From contig CAWKCV010000001.1 in assembly GCA_963848205.1 (NCBI GenBank), forward strand, positions 62,001-126,000: DNA of 64,000 bases, given 5' to 3'. A program made the position numbers and the translations under genes. Origin of the DNA: BOG-908 sp963848205. GTDB taxonomy: Bacteria > Pseudomonadota > Alphaproteobacteria > Acetobacterales > Acetobacteraceae. The notes beneath the pieces were generated by a model. It did not search any database and was not told the origin of the DNA. It was given only the letters and a program-made list of their open reading frames with translations. Positions 7,736-16,532 of this stretch are shown here, in pieces. The stretch's first letter is position 1. Each line of letters opens with the position of its first letter.

Positions 7736-9112
7736 ATGGCGGCATTAGGTTTAACCATTCCCGGCTCCAACGGCGCGCCTCCGCTCGTCTTCACCGTGCT
7801 CGGCCAGAGCCTCAACAACATGGCTACGGCATTTTCGAACGACCTGGCGACAGCCTCGGCGGCCAACAATCTCAAGATTTTCAACCTCGCTGATTCCACA
7901 ACAAGTGGCAGCGGCACGGTCCAGCTCAACGAGCTGATCTCAACGATCACCCAGCCGAAATCGTCCACCTACACGGTCCCGGGCGCCGGCCAATACACCT
8001 TCGTCGACCCGACAGCCTACACCACCATCACCGGTTCGACTGGCGGCGGCGACACGGTCTTCGCGACCTACCTGTCCACCTACAATGCGGTTGGCAACAA
8101 CAACGAAGTCAACTTCATCAACGGCAACAACGTCTATAACGGCAACGGCACCACCGGCGACACCATCACGGGCGGCGCTGGCTTCGACGTCATCAACACC
8201 GGTAGCGGCAACGCAACCGTGTTCGGCGGCTATGGCCACGACACCATCAACCTGCAGGACACGGCCGGCAATGGCGGTGATATCGCCTACCTCGGCGACG
8301 GCAACAACTTCGTAAACGCTGACGGCGCCAACGACGTGGTCGTCACCGGCGTTTCCGGCCAGACCATCAACGGCTCGACCACTGCAGCCGCCGGCGCCAA
8401 CACGCTGACGATCTCCATTGAGTCCAAGACGAACAACCCGAACTTCGGCGGCGCGAACCTCATTAACGCCGGCACGGACAACACGGCGGTCTTCGACACA
8501 ATCGGTGGCAATACGATTTTCGGCGGCTCCGGCGTGCTCGACGTCATCGGCGGCGTCCGTCCCGGTTTGATCGTGGCCGATACGATCACTGGCGGAACGG
8601 GTGGCGGCAACATCTACGCAGCGTCTGATAACAGCTTCACCATCGCCAACGGTGCCGACACAACTGGCGCGAACACTCTGAACGTGGTGGCCGGCAGCGG
8701 CAACGAGACGCTGAACGGTGGCGGCGCAGCCGGCAACCTGAACTTCTTCGGCAGCGCCGACACGGCGAATGGCGGCACCACCACCACGACGGAAATCGGT
8801 GGCAACGGCTCCAACTTCTTCATGATGGGCAGCGGCAACGAGAACATCACCGCTGGCGCCGGCAGCAACTTCCTGGTCCTCGACCTGGTCGCGAATTCCC
8901 ACCTCACGGTGTTCGACTTCGGCGCCAGCAACGACCTGGTCGGCTTCGCAAGCAACCTGTCCGGCGAGCAGTCCAGCGACCTGGCAAACGCAACCGCGGG
9001 CACAATCACCGGTGCAGACGGCACATCGGTCAACACACTCACCCTCACTTTGTCGGACAACAGCACGGTCACCTTCGTCGGTATCGACAGCTTGGCCGGC
9101 AAGATCGTCTAA
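7736..9112 (+). CDS. RTX-type calcium-binding repeat protein, probably secreted
   Basis: Protein of 458 residues, rich in Gly, Asn, Thr and Asp and nearly devoid of Cys and Lys. Degenerate nonapeptide repeats of the GGxGxD type recur, for example GGAGFDVIN, FGGYGHDTI and IGGNGSNFF. These form calcium-binding beta rolls in type I-secreted proteins. There is no N-terminal signal peptide, and the end (TFVGIDSLAGKIV) fits an uncleaved C-terminal secretion signal. No enzymatic domain was recognised, so a surface-layer, adhesin or matrix role is possible. No type I transporter lies beside it. It is a single-gene unit with its own promoter and a strong terminator. Confidence 0.75.
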   Translation: MAALGLTIPGSNGAPPLVFTVLGQSLNNMATAFSNDLATASAANNLKIFNLADSTTSGSGTVQLNELISTITQPKSSTYTVPGAGQYTFVDPTAYTTITGSTGGGDTVFATYLSTYNAVGNNNEVNFINGNNVYNGNGTTGDTITGGAGFDVINTGSGNATVFGGYGHDTINLQDTAGNGGDIAYLGDGNNFVNADGANDVVVTGVSGQTINGSTTAAAGANTLTISIESKTNNPNFGGANLINAGTDNTAVFDTIGGNTIFGGSGVLDVIGGVRPGLIVADTITGGTGGGNIYAASDNSFTIANGADTTGANTLNVVAGSGNETLNGGGAAGNLNFFGSADTANGGTTTTTEIGGNGSNFFMMGSGNENITAGAGSNFLVLDLVANSHLTVFDFGASNDLVGFASNLSGEQSSDLANATAGTITGADGTSVNTLTLTLSDNSTVTFVGIDSLAGKIV

Positions 9113-9133
9113 CAACCAGCCCTTCCAAACTAG

Positions 9134-9165
9134 AAAAGGGGCCAGTCTTCGGACTGGCCCTTTTT
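9134..9165 (+). terminator. Rho-independent terminator of the RTX-like gene
   Basis: A GC-rich stem (GGGCCAGTC pairing with GACTGGCCC) closed by a UUCG tetraloop is followed by TTTTT. It begins 22 bases after the stop codon. The matching A run on the left side could also serve the convergent mltG. Confidence 0.92.
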
Positions 9166-9210
9166 CGTTGTCCCTAGCTGAACTCACAAAGCCATTTCTC
9201 TCGACGCGAC

Positions 9211-10161
9211 CTATCGAGCCAGGCTGCGATATCGCGCCACGTTGCGCGCATGCTCTTCCAAACTGTCGGCGAACGCATGTCCGCCCGTGCCATCCGCCAC
9301 GAAATACAGCGCGTTGCTTCTAGCAGGATGCGCGGCCGCCTCGATCGAGGCGGCACCGGGATTGCAGATCGCCCCACCCGGCAGCCCCAAACGCTCATAC
9401 GTGTTGTAGGGTGAAGACGCCGCCAGTTCATCACGTCGTATGCCGTGCGCCAGCTCGCTCCCACCACCGCTCGCCGCATACACGATCGTCGGGTCGGACT
9501 GCAGCCGCATCCCAAGCTTTAACCTATTGAGAAACACGGCCGCCACGCGGCTACGCTCCGCCGGCAGGTGCGTTTCGCGCTCCACCAGGCTCGCCAGCAC
9601 CACCAATTCGCGTGCGCTGCGTAACATCAGCTCGGGCGTCCGCCCCGCCCAGGCACGAGCCACCTCGGCCGACATATCGGCTTCACCCCGCGCCAGCAAC
9701 GCGCCGGCCGAACTTCCCCGCACGAACGCGTAGCTCTCCGGCAGAAACGCACCCTCGCGCGGCAACACGATCTCACCTTCCAGGAACGCCGACCCGGCAA
9801 GAACCTGCCCCACCCGCGCCGAGGTCACACCCTCAGGTATGGTGACCAGATGCTGAACCGGCCGGCCATGCCGCAAGATCGACAACACCGTCTCAATGCT
9901 GGCGCGAGCTGGAAACGAAAGCTCAGCCGCGCGAATCGCGCCTTGCCACGTCGTCGCCGCCTCGTAAGCGCGTAGCACCCACGCACGCCGCACCACGCCG
10001 GCATCCTGCAGCCCGTTAGCTACACTCACAAATCGGCCGTGCACGACAAAGTCGGTCGCATATGTCGATGGGCCCGGCGCACGCCACGTATAAACGACAC
10101 TAGCCGCCAGTCCGGCCGCCAGCGTCGTCAGCCCCACCCCGGCAAGCAGCCAGCGCCGCAC
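9211..10161 (-). CDS. mltG: Endolytic murein transglycosylase MltG
   Basis: Inner-membrane enzyme that cleaves nascent peptidoglycan strands and sets glycan length. The 316-residue protein has one N-terminal membrane anchor (residues about 5-24), a LysM-like region, and the YceG core with ASLVERETHLPAERSRVA (catalytic Glu), SDPTIVYA and SPYNTYERLGLPGGAICNPG. It starts with GTG. It follows fabF by 34 bases on the same strand, the conserved fabF-mltG arrangement, and is probably cotranscribed from the fatty acid genes. Confidence 0.93.
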   Translation of the reverse strand: MRRWLLAGVGLTTLAAGLAASVVYTWRAPGPSTYATDFVVHGRFVSVANGLQDAGVVRRAWVLRAYEAATTWQGAIRAAELSFPARASIETVLSILRHGRPVQHLVTIPEGVTSARVGQVLAGSAFLEGEIVLPREGAFLPESYAFVRGSSAGALLARGEADMSAEVARAWAGRTPELMLRSARELVVLASLVERETHLPAERSRVAAVFLNRLKLGMRLQSDPTIVYAASGGGSELAHGIRRDELAASSPYNTYERLGLPGGAICNPGAASIEAAAHPARSNALYFVADGTGGHAFADSLEEHARNVARYRSLAR

Positions 10162-10195
10162 GAAGCCTACGCCTCAGGCCAGCGCAACGGCGCCC

Positions 10196-11467
10196 CTATA
10201 CCCGACGGAAAATGATGCTGGCATTCGTTCCGCCAAACCCGAAGCTGTTGGACAGCGCGCAGTCCACGCGCCGCTCCTGCGCCACCTTCGCCACCCGGTC
10301 GATCACACTCTCCCGGCTCGGCAATTCCAAATTCAGCGTCGGCGGCAACACGCCATCACAAATCGCAAGTAACGAGAAGATCGCCTCGATCGCACCGGCT
10401 GCCCCCAGCAGATGCCCTGTCGCCGATTTGGTCGACGACATCGCAATCCGCCCGGCATCGTCGCCGAAGAATCGCTCAACTGCCTCCAGCTCCAGGTCAT
10501 CGCCCATCGGTGTCGACGTCCCATGCGCATTCACATACTGCACGTCGCCCGCCACCAGCCCGCCGTTGCGAAACGCTGCCCGCATCGCCCGGTAAGCACC
10601 CTCATGCCCATCCGCCGGCGCCGTGATGTGGTGCGCATCGCCAGACAACCCGTAGCCCACCACCTCGCCATAGATCTTGGCACCTCGCGCCCGCGCATGC
10701 TCCAGCTCCTCAAGCACCACCACGCCCGCACCCTCGCCCATCACGAACCCGTCCCGGTCACGATCCCACGGGCGCGACGCACGCTGCGGCTCATCGTTGA
10801 ACGCCGTCGACAATGCCCGGCTCGCCGCAAACCCGCCGATCCCCAGCTCGCAGACCGCCGCCTCGGCGCCGCCCGCAACCATCACGTCCGCATCGCCGAG
10901 CTTGATCAGCCGCATCGCGTCGCCGATCGCATGCACACCGGTCGCACACGCCGTCACCGCCGAATGGTTCGGCCCCTTGAACCCGTATTTGATCGAAAGA
11001 TGGCCCGACGCCAGGTTGATCAGCGCCGACGGAATGAAAAACGGCGAAAGCCGTTTCACCTTGCCCTCGAGTACCAGCCGGCTCGCCTCGAAAATCGTCT
11101 GCAGACCGCCTATCCCGGAGCCGATCATCACCCCGGTCGCCTCGCAGCCCACCTCGTCCTGCGGCAGCCAACCGGAATCCTCCACCGCCTCAGTGGCCGC
11201 CACCAACGCCAGATGGATGAACCGATCCATCTTCTTCTGATCTTTCACCGGGATCCATTCGCCCAGCGTCAGCCCGCCCTCTGCGCGCACGCCAGCGGGC
11301 ACCTGGCCCGCAATCTTGGCCGGCAACTCGCTTACATCGAACGACTGGATGGCGCCGATCCCGGACTCCCCCGCGATCAGACGCTTCCACACATGCTCCA
11401 CGCCAAGTCCCAGCGGCGAGACGATCCCCATTCCGGTGACCACCACGCGCCGGTCGGCGAAACTCAT
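10196..11467 (-). CDS. fabF: 3-oxoacyl-ACP synthase II
   Basis: Condenses malonyl-ACP with acyl-ACP in fatty acid elongation. The 423-residue thiolase-fold protein shows the catalytic Cys in VTACATGVHA (about residue 174) and the two catalytic His in NAHGTSTPMGD and KSATGHLLGAAG. The ATG giving MSFADRRVVVTGMG is preferred over a TTG six codons earlier because GGAG lies upstream and family members begin here. It is placed after acpP, whose product carries its substrate. Confidence 0.96.
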   Translation of the reverse strand: MSFADRRVVVTGMGIVSPLGLGVEHVWKRLIAGESGIGAIQSFDVSELPAKIAGQVPAGVRAEGGLTLGEWIPVKDQKKMDRFIHLALVAATEAVEDSGWLPQDEVGCEATGVMIGSGIGGLQTIFEASRLVLEGKVKRLSPFFIPSALINLASGHLSIKYGFKGPNHSAVTACATGVHAIGDAMRLIKLGDADVMVAGGAEAAVCELGIGGFAASRALSTAFNDEPQRASRPWDRDRDGFVMGEGAGVVVLEELEHARARGAKIYGEVVGYGLSGDAHHITAPADGHEGAYRAMRAAFRNGGLVAGDVQYVNAHGTSTPMGDDLELEAVERFFGDDAGRIAMSSTKSATGHLLGAAGAIEAIFSLLAICDGVLPPTLNLELPSRESVIDRVAKVAQERRVDCALSNSFGFGGTNASIIFRRV

Positions 11468-11500
11468 CTGAACGTCACGCTCCAATTTCGCGCGGCAGGC

Positions 11501-11740
11501 CTAAGCCGCCTTCTGCTTCTCGATATAGTCGATCGCGTCCTTCACGGTGCTGATCTTCTCGGCAGCATCCTCCGGGATCTCGACGCCGAAAGCCTCCTCG
11601 AAAGCCATCACTAGCTCCACAGTGTCGAGACTGTCGGCGCCCAGATCGTCGATGAAGGAAGCCTCCGGCGTGACCTTGCTTTCCTCGACCCCGAGATGCT
11701 CGACCACGATCTTCTTAACCTTGTCGGCAACTTCACTCAT
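11501..11740 (-). CDS. acpP: Acyl carrier protein
   Basis: Carries growing acyl chains on a 4'-phosphopantetheine arm. The 79-residue acidic protein has the attachment Ser-37 in GADSLDTVEL. The start MSEVADKVKK is the family start; an open frame further upstream is not conserved in character. A ribosome site AAAGG lies about nine bases before the ATG. It is followed by fabF after 33 bases, the usual order. The 207-bp gap to fabG holds a repeat element and probably an acpP promoter, as this protein is needed in large amounts. Confidence 0.96.
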   Translation of the reverse strand: MSEVADKVKKIVVEHLGVEESKVTPEASFIDDLGADSLDTVELVMAFEEAFGVEIPEDAAEKISTVKDAIDYIEKQKAA

Positions 11741-11906
11741 CGTGTCTAACCTTTGTCTGTCGTTATCGCCGAAAGAAGAGCGCTGCTTAGTCACAGTCAC
11801 GCCTCTTACTCACCGTCGTTGCACGGCCAAGGCGCTTCTGCGCGCTTAGCACGTCTATTCTGCCCCCGCAAAGCCAGCCCAGCGGCGCTTAATCCGGGCT
11901 GCATTC

Positions 11907-11946
11907 AGGAAGGCAAGACGTTCTTTTCTGGAGAAAAGAAGTGCTT
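11907..11946 (+). repeat. Intergenic hairpin element, copy 1 (type B, partial)
   Basis: AGGAAGGCAAGACG leads into a stem-loop (TTCTTTTC, TGGA, GAAAAGAA at 11921-11940) and a short GTGCTTTT. It has the start and hairpin of the dispersed family but lacks the CGCTGTCGCG tail. It abuts the fabG stop codon. Confidence 0.7.
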
Positions 11947-11947
11947 T

Positions 11948-12685
11948 TCAGATCATTGCCATCCCGCCATTCACGTGCAGGGTCGCGCCCGTCACCCATC
12001 CCGCCTCATCGGAGGCCAGATACACCACCGCAGCCGCCACGTCCTCGGGGCGGCCCATACGGCCCAGCGGAATCGCCTCGACCAGCCTTGTCCGCTGCGC
12101 CTCGGCCAGCCCGTCCGTCATCGCGGTCTCCACAAAACCGGGCGCCACCAGGTTCACCGTGATCCCACGGCTGCCAACCTCCTGCGCCAATGCCTTGCTC
12201 ATCCCCGCAAGCCCCGCCTTGGCCGCGGCATAGTTCGCCTGCCCCGGATTGCCCGTATGACCCACCACGCTCGATATCTGGATGATCCGCCCCGCCCGGC
12301 GCCGCAGCATTCCCCTCAACGCCGCACGCGCCAGCCGGAACGGCGCACTCAAATCCACATCGAGCACGCTCGCCCAATCCTCGTCCTTCATCCGCAACGC
12401 CAGCATGTCGCGCGTGAATCCGGCATTGTTCACCAGCACATGCAACGGCCCGCCCGCCGCTTCAGCCGCCGCCACCAGTGCATCCGCCGCCCCCGCGTCG
12501 CGCAAATCAGCTTCACACACATGCGCCCGCTCGCCCAACTCCGCCGCCAACGTCTCAAGCGCCGCCACCCGCGTGCCCGAAAGCACCACCACGGCCCCTT
12601 GGGTGTGCAGCCCACGCGCGATCGCCGCCCCGATCCCGCCCGAAGCGCCGGTCACCAGCGCCACCCGTCCGCCCAGATCGAACAT
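11948..12685 (-). CDS. fabG: 3-oxoacyl-ACP reductase
   Basis: NADPH-dependent reduction of 3-oxoacyl-ACP in fatty acid synthesis. The 245-residue short-chain dehydrogenase has the cofactor motif VTGASGGIGAA (residues 11-21), NNAG in VLVNNAGFTRD, the catalytic Ser in ISSVVGHTG and Tyr/Lys in YAAAKAG. The C-terminal LHVNGGMAMI ends as in FabG. The ATG overlaps the fabD stop by one base (TGATG), so the longer upstream frame is not the start and translation is likely coupled. Confidence 0.96.
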   Translation of the reverse strand: MFDLGGRVALVTGASGGIGAAIARGLHTQGAVVVLSGTRVAALETLAAELGERAHVCEADLRDAGAADALVAAAEAAGGPLHVLVNNAGFTRDMLALRMKDEDWASVLDVDLSAPFRLARAALRGMLRRRAGRIIQISSVVGHTGNPGQANYAAAKAGLAGMSKALAQEVGSRGITVNLVAPGFVETAMTDGLAEAQRTRLVEAIPLGRMGRPEDVAAAVVYLASDEAGWVTGATLHVNGGMAMI

Positions 12686-13656
12686 CAGAGAACCTTCAGC
12701 AGCGCTTCGATTTCCGCCGGCGTGCCGGCCGAATAAGCCTGCGCATCGGGCGATATCCGCTTGCTCAGCCCCGCCAGCACACGCCCCGCCCCCAACTCCA
12801 CGAACCGGTCCACGCCCATCTGCCCGCACGCGATCATGCTCTCGCGCCAGCGCACCGTCCCGGTCACCTGCGCCACCAGCAGCCGCTTGATCTCATCGGG
12901 ATCGCTCACCTTGGCCGCCGTCACGTTGGCCACCAACGGCACACGCGGCACACCCAACGTCACCCCGTCCAGCGCCTCGGCCATCGCATCGGCCGCCGGC
13001 GCCATCAACGCGCAATGAAATGGCGCCGAGACGGGCAGCAGCATCGCCCGTTTCACCCCACGCTTCTTGGCCAGCTCCACCGCGCGCTCCACCGCCGCCC
13101 GGTCACCCGAAATCACCACCTGCCCGCCGCCATTGTCATTGGCCGCCTCCACAACCTGCCGCCGGTCGCGCTGCCCCTCCACCCGCCATATCGCCGCCTC
13201 GGCACAAATCTCGCCGGCCTGCGCCATCTCCACCCCCAGCAGCGCCGCCATCGCTCCTTCGCCCGGCGCCACCGCCGCCTGCATCGCCTCGCCCCTTAAC
13301 CGCAACAACCGTGCACACGTGCCCAGCCCCAGCGCACCCGCCGCCGTCAGCGCGCTGTATTCGCCCAACGAATGCCCGGCCACCAGTGTCGCGCGATCCT
13401 GCACGGCCACCCCACCCTCGGCCGCAAGCACGCGCACTACGGCCAGCGACAACGCCATCAGCGCTGGCTGCGCATTCGCCGTCAGCGTCAGCTCCTCCGG
13501 CGGCCCCTCGAACATCAGCTTGGACAGACGCTGCCCCAGCACGTCGTCCACCTCGGCAAACACCTCGCGCGCGGCCGCGAAAGCCGCCGCCAGATCGCGA
13601 CCCATGCCCACCGATTGGCTCCCCTGTCCCGGGAAGATAAAAGCCACGCCCGACAT
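12685..13656 (-). CDS. fabD: Malonyl CoA-acyl carrier protein transacylase
   Basis: Transfers malonyl from CoA to ACP. The 323-residue protein begins MSGVAFIFPGQGSQ, with the conserved GQGSQ oxyanion motif, and has the nucleophile Ser-96 in GHSLGEYSAL and the catalytic His in SAPFHCALM. The start has GGATGG six bases upstream; a GTG two codons earlier is less likely. It is the first gene of the fabD-fabG pair, divergent from the sulfotransferase-like gene across about 110 bases that must hold both promoters. Confidence 0.95.
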   Translation of the reverse strand: MSGVAFIFPGQGSQSVGMGRDLAAAFAAAREVFAEVDDVLGQRLSKLMFEGPPEELTLTANAQPALMALSLAVVRVLAAEGGVAVQDRATLVAGHSLGEYSALTAAGALGLGTCARLLRLRGEAMQAAVAPGEGAMAALLGVEMAQAGEICAEAAIWRVEGQRDRRQVVEAANDNGGGQVVISGDRAAVERAVELAKKRGVKRAMLLPVSAPFHCALMAPAADAMAEALDGVTLGVPRVPLVANVTAAKVSDPDEIKRLLVAQVTGTVRWRESMIACGQMGVDRFVELGAGRVLAGLSKRISPDAQAYSAGTPAEIEALLKVL

Positions 13657-13769
13657 AAACACCCATCCACAAACCGGCCCGGCGTATCGCCCCGCACCAT
13701 GGCAGTGTCAAATAAGCGGCCCGCGTTGTTTCTCTTCCTCATCACCCCCGGCCTCGGATACTTTGCGCC

Positions 13770-14924
13770 ATGTCCCTTCTCGACTCTCTTCTGGGCAGCA
13801 ACCCCGTCCGCCAAGACGACAAACTCCTCCTGCCCGTCCGCCGCCCATTCTTCCTGCGCCCACGCGACGTCTTCGAAATCATCGTGGCGCTCGGCGACCA
13901 GGCCACCGTCAAAAGCCTCCTGCAGTGCGTCGAGCTTCGCCTGGCCGAGCCCCGCATCCTGCATTTCATGTTCCTCAACCGCTGGCCCACCGAAGCCGAA
14001 CTCGCCGCGGTTCCCACCCCCTACCGCCCGCAAGAGCAATTGCGCGCGCTGATCACCTGCAAGGAGTTCCGCGCCGGCCTCTTCCGCCGTATCTGCGATT
14101 GCTACCCGGAGCGCACACGTCTCCTCTTCATCCGCATTCCGCGATGTGCCGGCGAGCATTTCATCGCCACCGCGAACGACATGCATCCGATCTTCCCCAA
14201 CGACATCGCCGTGCATCGGCCACGCGACGAAAATGTCTTCGTCCCGGCACTCGGCCGCCTGCTCGGCCGCTTCACGCTCACCCGCACCCTCATGGCCGTC
14301 TCGCCCACCGCAGGCGCGTTCACCCAGGAAACCCGCCCGGAAGCGTCCAACCCGGCCTATGCGGAGTCCGGCCTGGAATGGACCATCAACGCACCGCCAC
14401 GACGCGCCTACGACCGCCTCTTCACCGTCATCCGCGAGCCCACCGGCCTCATGCTCAGCCAGGTCAACGCCATCGTCGACGCCCTGCGCCAGCCTTCGTC
14501 ATCGGACACGAGCGACATTGCCGCCTGGCGCAAACGTATGGCCATCGATCTCACCCGCTCCGACAACGCGGGCCTGAAAGCCGCCGCCCGCTCCATCCTG
14601 CAAAGCTTGCCGCTCGCCAACCCGATCTGCCACGCGCTTGGCAACGGCACCGCCGCCGACGCCCTGCGCGTCGCCCGCTACCAGGACATCGAAATCGCCG
14701 AGTTCGGCCGCTATATGGACTGGGTCAAATATACCTGGGACGTCGAGCCCAACCCGCCGATGAACCAGAGCGAAGCGCATCTCAAGCCTGCCGATCTTAC
14801 GACCGACGACCGAGCCCGCCTGCAGGCGCTCACAAGCGAGGATCAGACGTTCTACGCCGCATTCCAGTCAGCCGAGGCGCAGATCGGCGACATGAGGTAT
14901 TCGGTACGCGGACGGGACCTATAG
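13770..14924 (+). CDS. Sulfotransferase-like protein
   Basis: Protein of 384 residues. The stretch RLLFIRIPRCAGEHFIATAN resembles the 5'-phosphosulfate loop of the Sulfotransfer_2 group (typical form HIPKCAGTS). The later RLFTVIREPTGLMLSQV resembles the 3'-phosphate motif (typical TVLRDPVERLLS). The C-terminal LTSEDQTFYAAF is like the terminal helix of such enzymes. The PAPS-binding Lys is Arg here, so activity is not certain. No sulfation partner genes lie nearby. A capsule or glycan sulfotransferase, or a related nucleotide-binding glycan enzyme, is the best guess. Confidence 0.5.
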   Translation: MSLLDSLLGSNPVRQDDKLLLPVRRPFFLRPRDVFEIIVALGDQATVKSLLQCVELRLAEPRILHFMFLNRWPTEAELAAVPTPYRPQEQLRALITCKEFRAGLFRRICDCYPERTRLLFIRIPRCAGEHFIATANDMHPIFPNDIAVHRPRDENVFVPALGRLLGRFTLTRTLMAVSPTAGAFTQETRPEASNPAYAESGLEWTINAPPRRAYDRLFTVIREPTGLMLSQVNAIVDALRQPSSSDTSDIAAWRKRMAIDLTRSDNAGLKAAARSILQSLPLANPICHALGNGTAADALRVARYQDIEIAEFGRYMDWVKYTWDVEPNPPMNQSEAHLKPADLTTDDRARLQALTSEDQTFYAAFQSAEAQIGDMRYSVRGRDL

Positions 14925-14962
14925 TTCGTTCCGCTATCGCCGACCTCACCGCAAGCATCGCA

Positions 14963-15024
14963 AGCATCGCGACAGCGGAACAAAGGTTTTTGGTCCTTTT
15001 TCCAGAAAAAGGACTGCTTGCTTC
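14963..15024 (-). repeat. Intergenic hairpin element, copy 2 (type A)
   Basis: Complete copy read on the minus strand: stem-loop GTCCTTTTT, CCAG, AAAAAGGAC at 14993-15014, then CCAAAAACCTTTGTTCCGCTGTCGCGATGC. It lies between the sulfotransferase-like gene and rpsF. Confidence 0.85.
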
Positions 15025-15121
15025 CTCTCCCCCGTTCTGCTCTACACCGACGCTCCCTGCCACAGCACGGCAATGCTGTGGCTATGCCCATTTCCGGGCC
15101 CACCAGCCATAGGGACCAATC

Positions 15122-15571
15122 ATGCCACTCTATGAAACCGTGCTCATCGCGCGGAACGACGTCACGCAACAACAGGTCGAAGCCGTCGCCGACACGATCG
15201 CGACGCAGCTCGAAGCCGATGGCGGCTCGGTCCAGAAGCGTGAATATTGGGGCCTCCGCTCCCTCTCCTACCGCATCAAGAAGAACCGCAAGGGCCATTA
15301 CATGCTGCTGGGCCTCGATGCCCCGCCGGCCTCCATCAAGGAAATCGAGCGCCAGCTCGGCCTCAACGAAGACGTCCTCCGCTTCATGACCATCCGCGTC
15401 GAAGCGATCAATGAGGAACCGTCCGCCATTCTCGCCCGCAAGTCCGACGACCGCGAGCGCACCTTCCGCGGCCCGAAACCCGCCGGCCGCTTCGAATCCG
15501 GCCGCAAGCGCGGCTACGACGATCGCGAGGAATTCCGCGCCCGCGATCTCAACGACCCGATGGAAGAGTAA
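15122..15571 (+). CDS. rpsF: 30S ribosomal protein S6
   Basis: Small-subunit protein that binds 16S rRNA as a pair with S18. The 149-residue sequence begins MPLYETVLIARNDV and contains YWGLRSLSYRIKKNRKGHYML, the family core, then a charged C-terminal extension rich in Arg and Glu. It is somewhat longer than the E. coli protein because of this tail, which is common in alphaproteobacteria. It is first of the rpsF-rpsR-rplI operon, with rpsR six bases downstream. Confidence 0.96.
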   Translation: MPLYETVLIARNDVTQQQVEAVADTIATQLEADGGSVQKREYWGLRSLSYRIKKNRKGHYMLLGLDAPPASIKEIERQLGLNEDVLRFMTIRVEAINEEPSAILARKSDDRERTFRGPKPAGRFESGRKRGYDDREEFRARDLNDPMEE

Positions 15572-15577
15572 TCCACC

Positions 15578-15865
15578 ATGTCCGACACCACTCACGATTC
15601 CGGTGAAGTCAACGTCGCCGCACGCCGCGCCGCCGTCGGCGCCCGCCGCCCGTTCTTCCGCCGCCGCAAATCCTGCCCGTTCTCCGGCCCCAACGCGCCG
15701 AAGATCGACTACAAGGACGTCCGCCTGCTCAGCCGCTTCCTCAGCGAGCGCGGCAAGATCGTCCCCAGCCGCATCACCGCCGTCTCTGCCAAGAAGCAGC
15801 GCGAACTGGCCCAGGCCATCAAGCGTGCCCGCTTCCTGGCCCTCCTTCCCTACATCGTCTCCTGA
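15578..15865 (+). CDS. rpsR: 30S ribosomal protein S18
   Basis: Binds 16S rRNA with S6 in the platform of the small subunit. The 95-residue protein has an N-terminal extension followed by the conserved core CPFSGPNAPKIDYKDVRLLS, then FLSERGKIVPSRITAVS and a basic end (KRARFLALLPYIVS). It lies between rpsF and rplI with short gaps, so it is cotranscribed. Confidence 0.96.
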   Translation: MSDTTHDSGEVNVAARRAAVGARRPFFRRRKSCPFSGPNAPKIDYKDVRLLSRFLSERGKIVPSRITAVSAKKQRELAQAIKRARFLALLPYIVS

Positions 15866-15877
15866 GGCGCAACGGTC

Positions 15878-16447
15878 ATGGCACAGGTCGAACTGATCCT
15901 CCTCCAGCGCGTCGAAAAACTCGGCCAGATGGGTGACCTCGTGAAGGTCAAGCCCGGCTACGCGCGCAACTTCCTCCTCCCGGGCAAGCGGGCCATCCGC
16001 GCGAACAAGGCCAATCTCGCCCAGTTCGAAACGCAGCGCGTCCATCTCGAAGCCCAGAACCTCAAGCGCCGCGAAGAAGCCGAGCGCCTCGCCGAGCGCG
16101 TCGACGGCATGAAGGTCGTCATCGTCCGCCAGGCCGGCGAATCCGGCAGCCTCTACGGCAGCGTCAGCGGCCGTGACATCGCCGACGCCTGCGCAGCCGG
16201 TGGCCTCACCATCAACCGCAGCCAGGTCATCCTCGAACAGCCGATCAAGACCCTCGGCCTCACCCGCGTCCGCGTCAGCCTGCACCCCGAAGTCAGCATC
16301 GACGTCATCGCCAACGTGGCCCGCAGCACCGAGGAAGCCGAACGCCAGTCCCGCGGCGAGGCGGTGGGCCAGGCGGCCGAGGACGAAGAGGCGGCACTCG
16401 AGCCGGCTATGGTCTTCGGCGAGCAGGATCAGCCTGATATTGCTTGA
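15878..16447 (+). CDS. rplI: 50S ribosomal protein L9
   Basis: Large-subunit protein with two globular domains joined by a long helix. The sequence begins MAQVELILLQRVEKLGQMGD, and the N-domain carries GYARNFLLPGKRAIRANKAN. At 189 residues it is about 40 longer than the E. coli protein, owing to an acidic C-terminal tail (EDEEAALEPAMVFGEQDQPD). dnaB, which often follows in alphaproteobacteria, is absent; a repeat element begins at the stop codon instead. Confidence 0.96.
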   Translation: MAQVELILLQRVEKLGQMGDLVKVKPGYARNFLLPGKRAIRANKANLAQFETQRVHLEAQNLKRREEAERLAERVDGMKVVIVRQAGESGSLYGSVSGRDIADACAAGGLTINRSQVILEQPIKTLGLTRVRVSLHPEVSIDVIANVARSTEEAERQSRGEAVGQAAEDEEAALEPAMVFGEQDQPDIA

Positions 16448-16508
16448 GGAAGGCTTTCTTTTCTTCAGAAAAGAAGCAAAAGACTTTTCTTCCGCTGTCG
16501 CGATGCTC
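16446..16508 (+). repeat. Intergenic hairpin element, copy 3 (type B)
   Basis: Begins at the rplI stop codon (TGAGGAAGGC). The stem-loop TTCTTTTC, TTCA, GAAAAGAA (16456-16475) is followed by GCAAAAGACTTTTCTTCCGCTGTCGCGATGC. A full-length example of the second hairpin type. Confidence 0.85.
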
Positions 16509-16532
16509 ATGACGGGCTTAGTGACGGCGGTT

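Noticed and set aside
7940..9187. 415-codon minus-strand frame opposite the RTX-like gene
   Set aside because: Shadow of the repeat protein; it would also run through the terminator hairpin.
13067..15112. 681-codon plus-strand frame across fabD and the sulfotransferase-like gene
   Set aside because: Runs antisense to fabD, then in another frame of the next gene; Pro/Arg/Ser-rich low-complexity translation.
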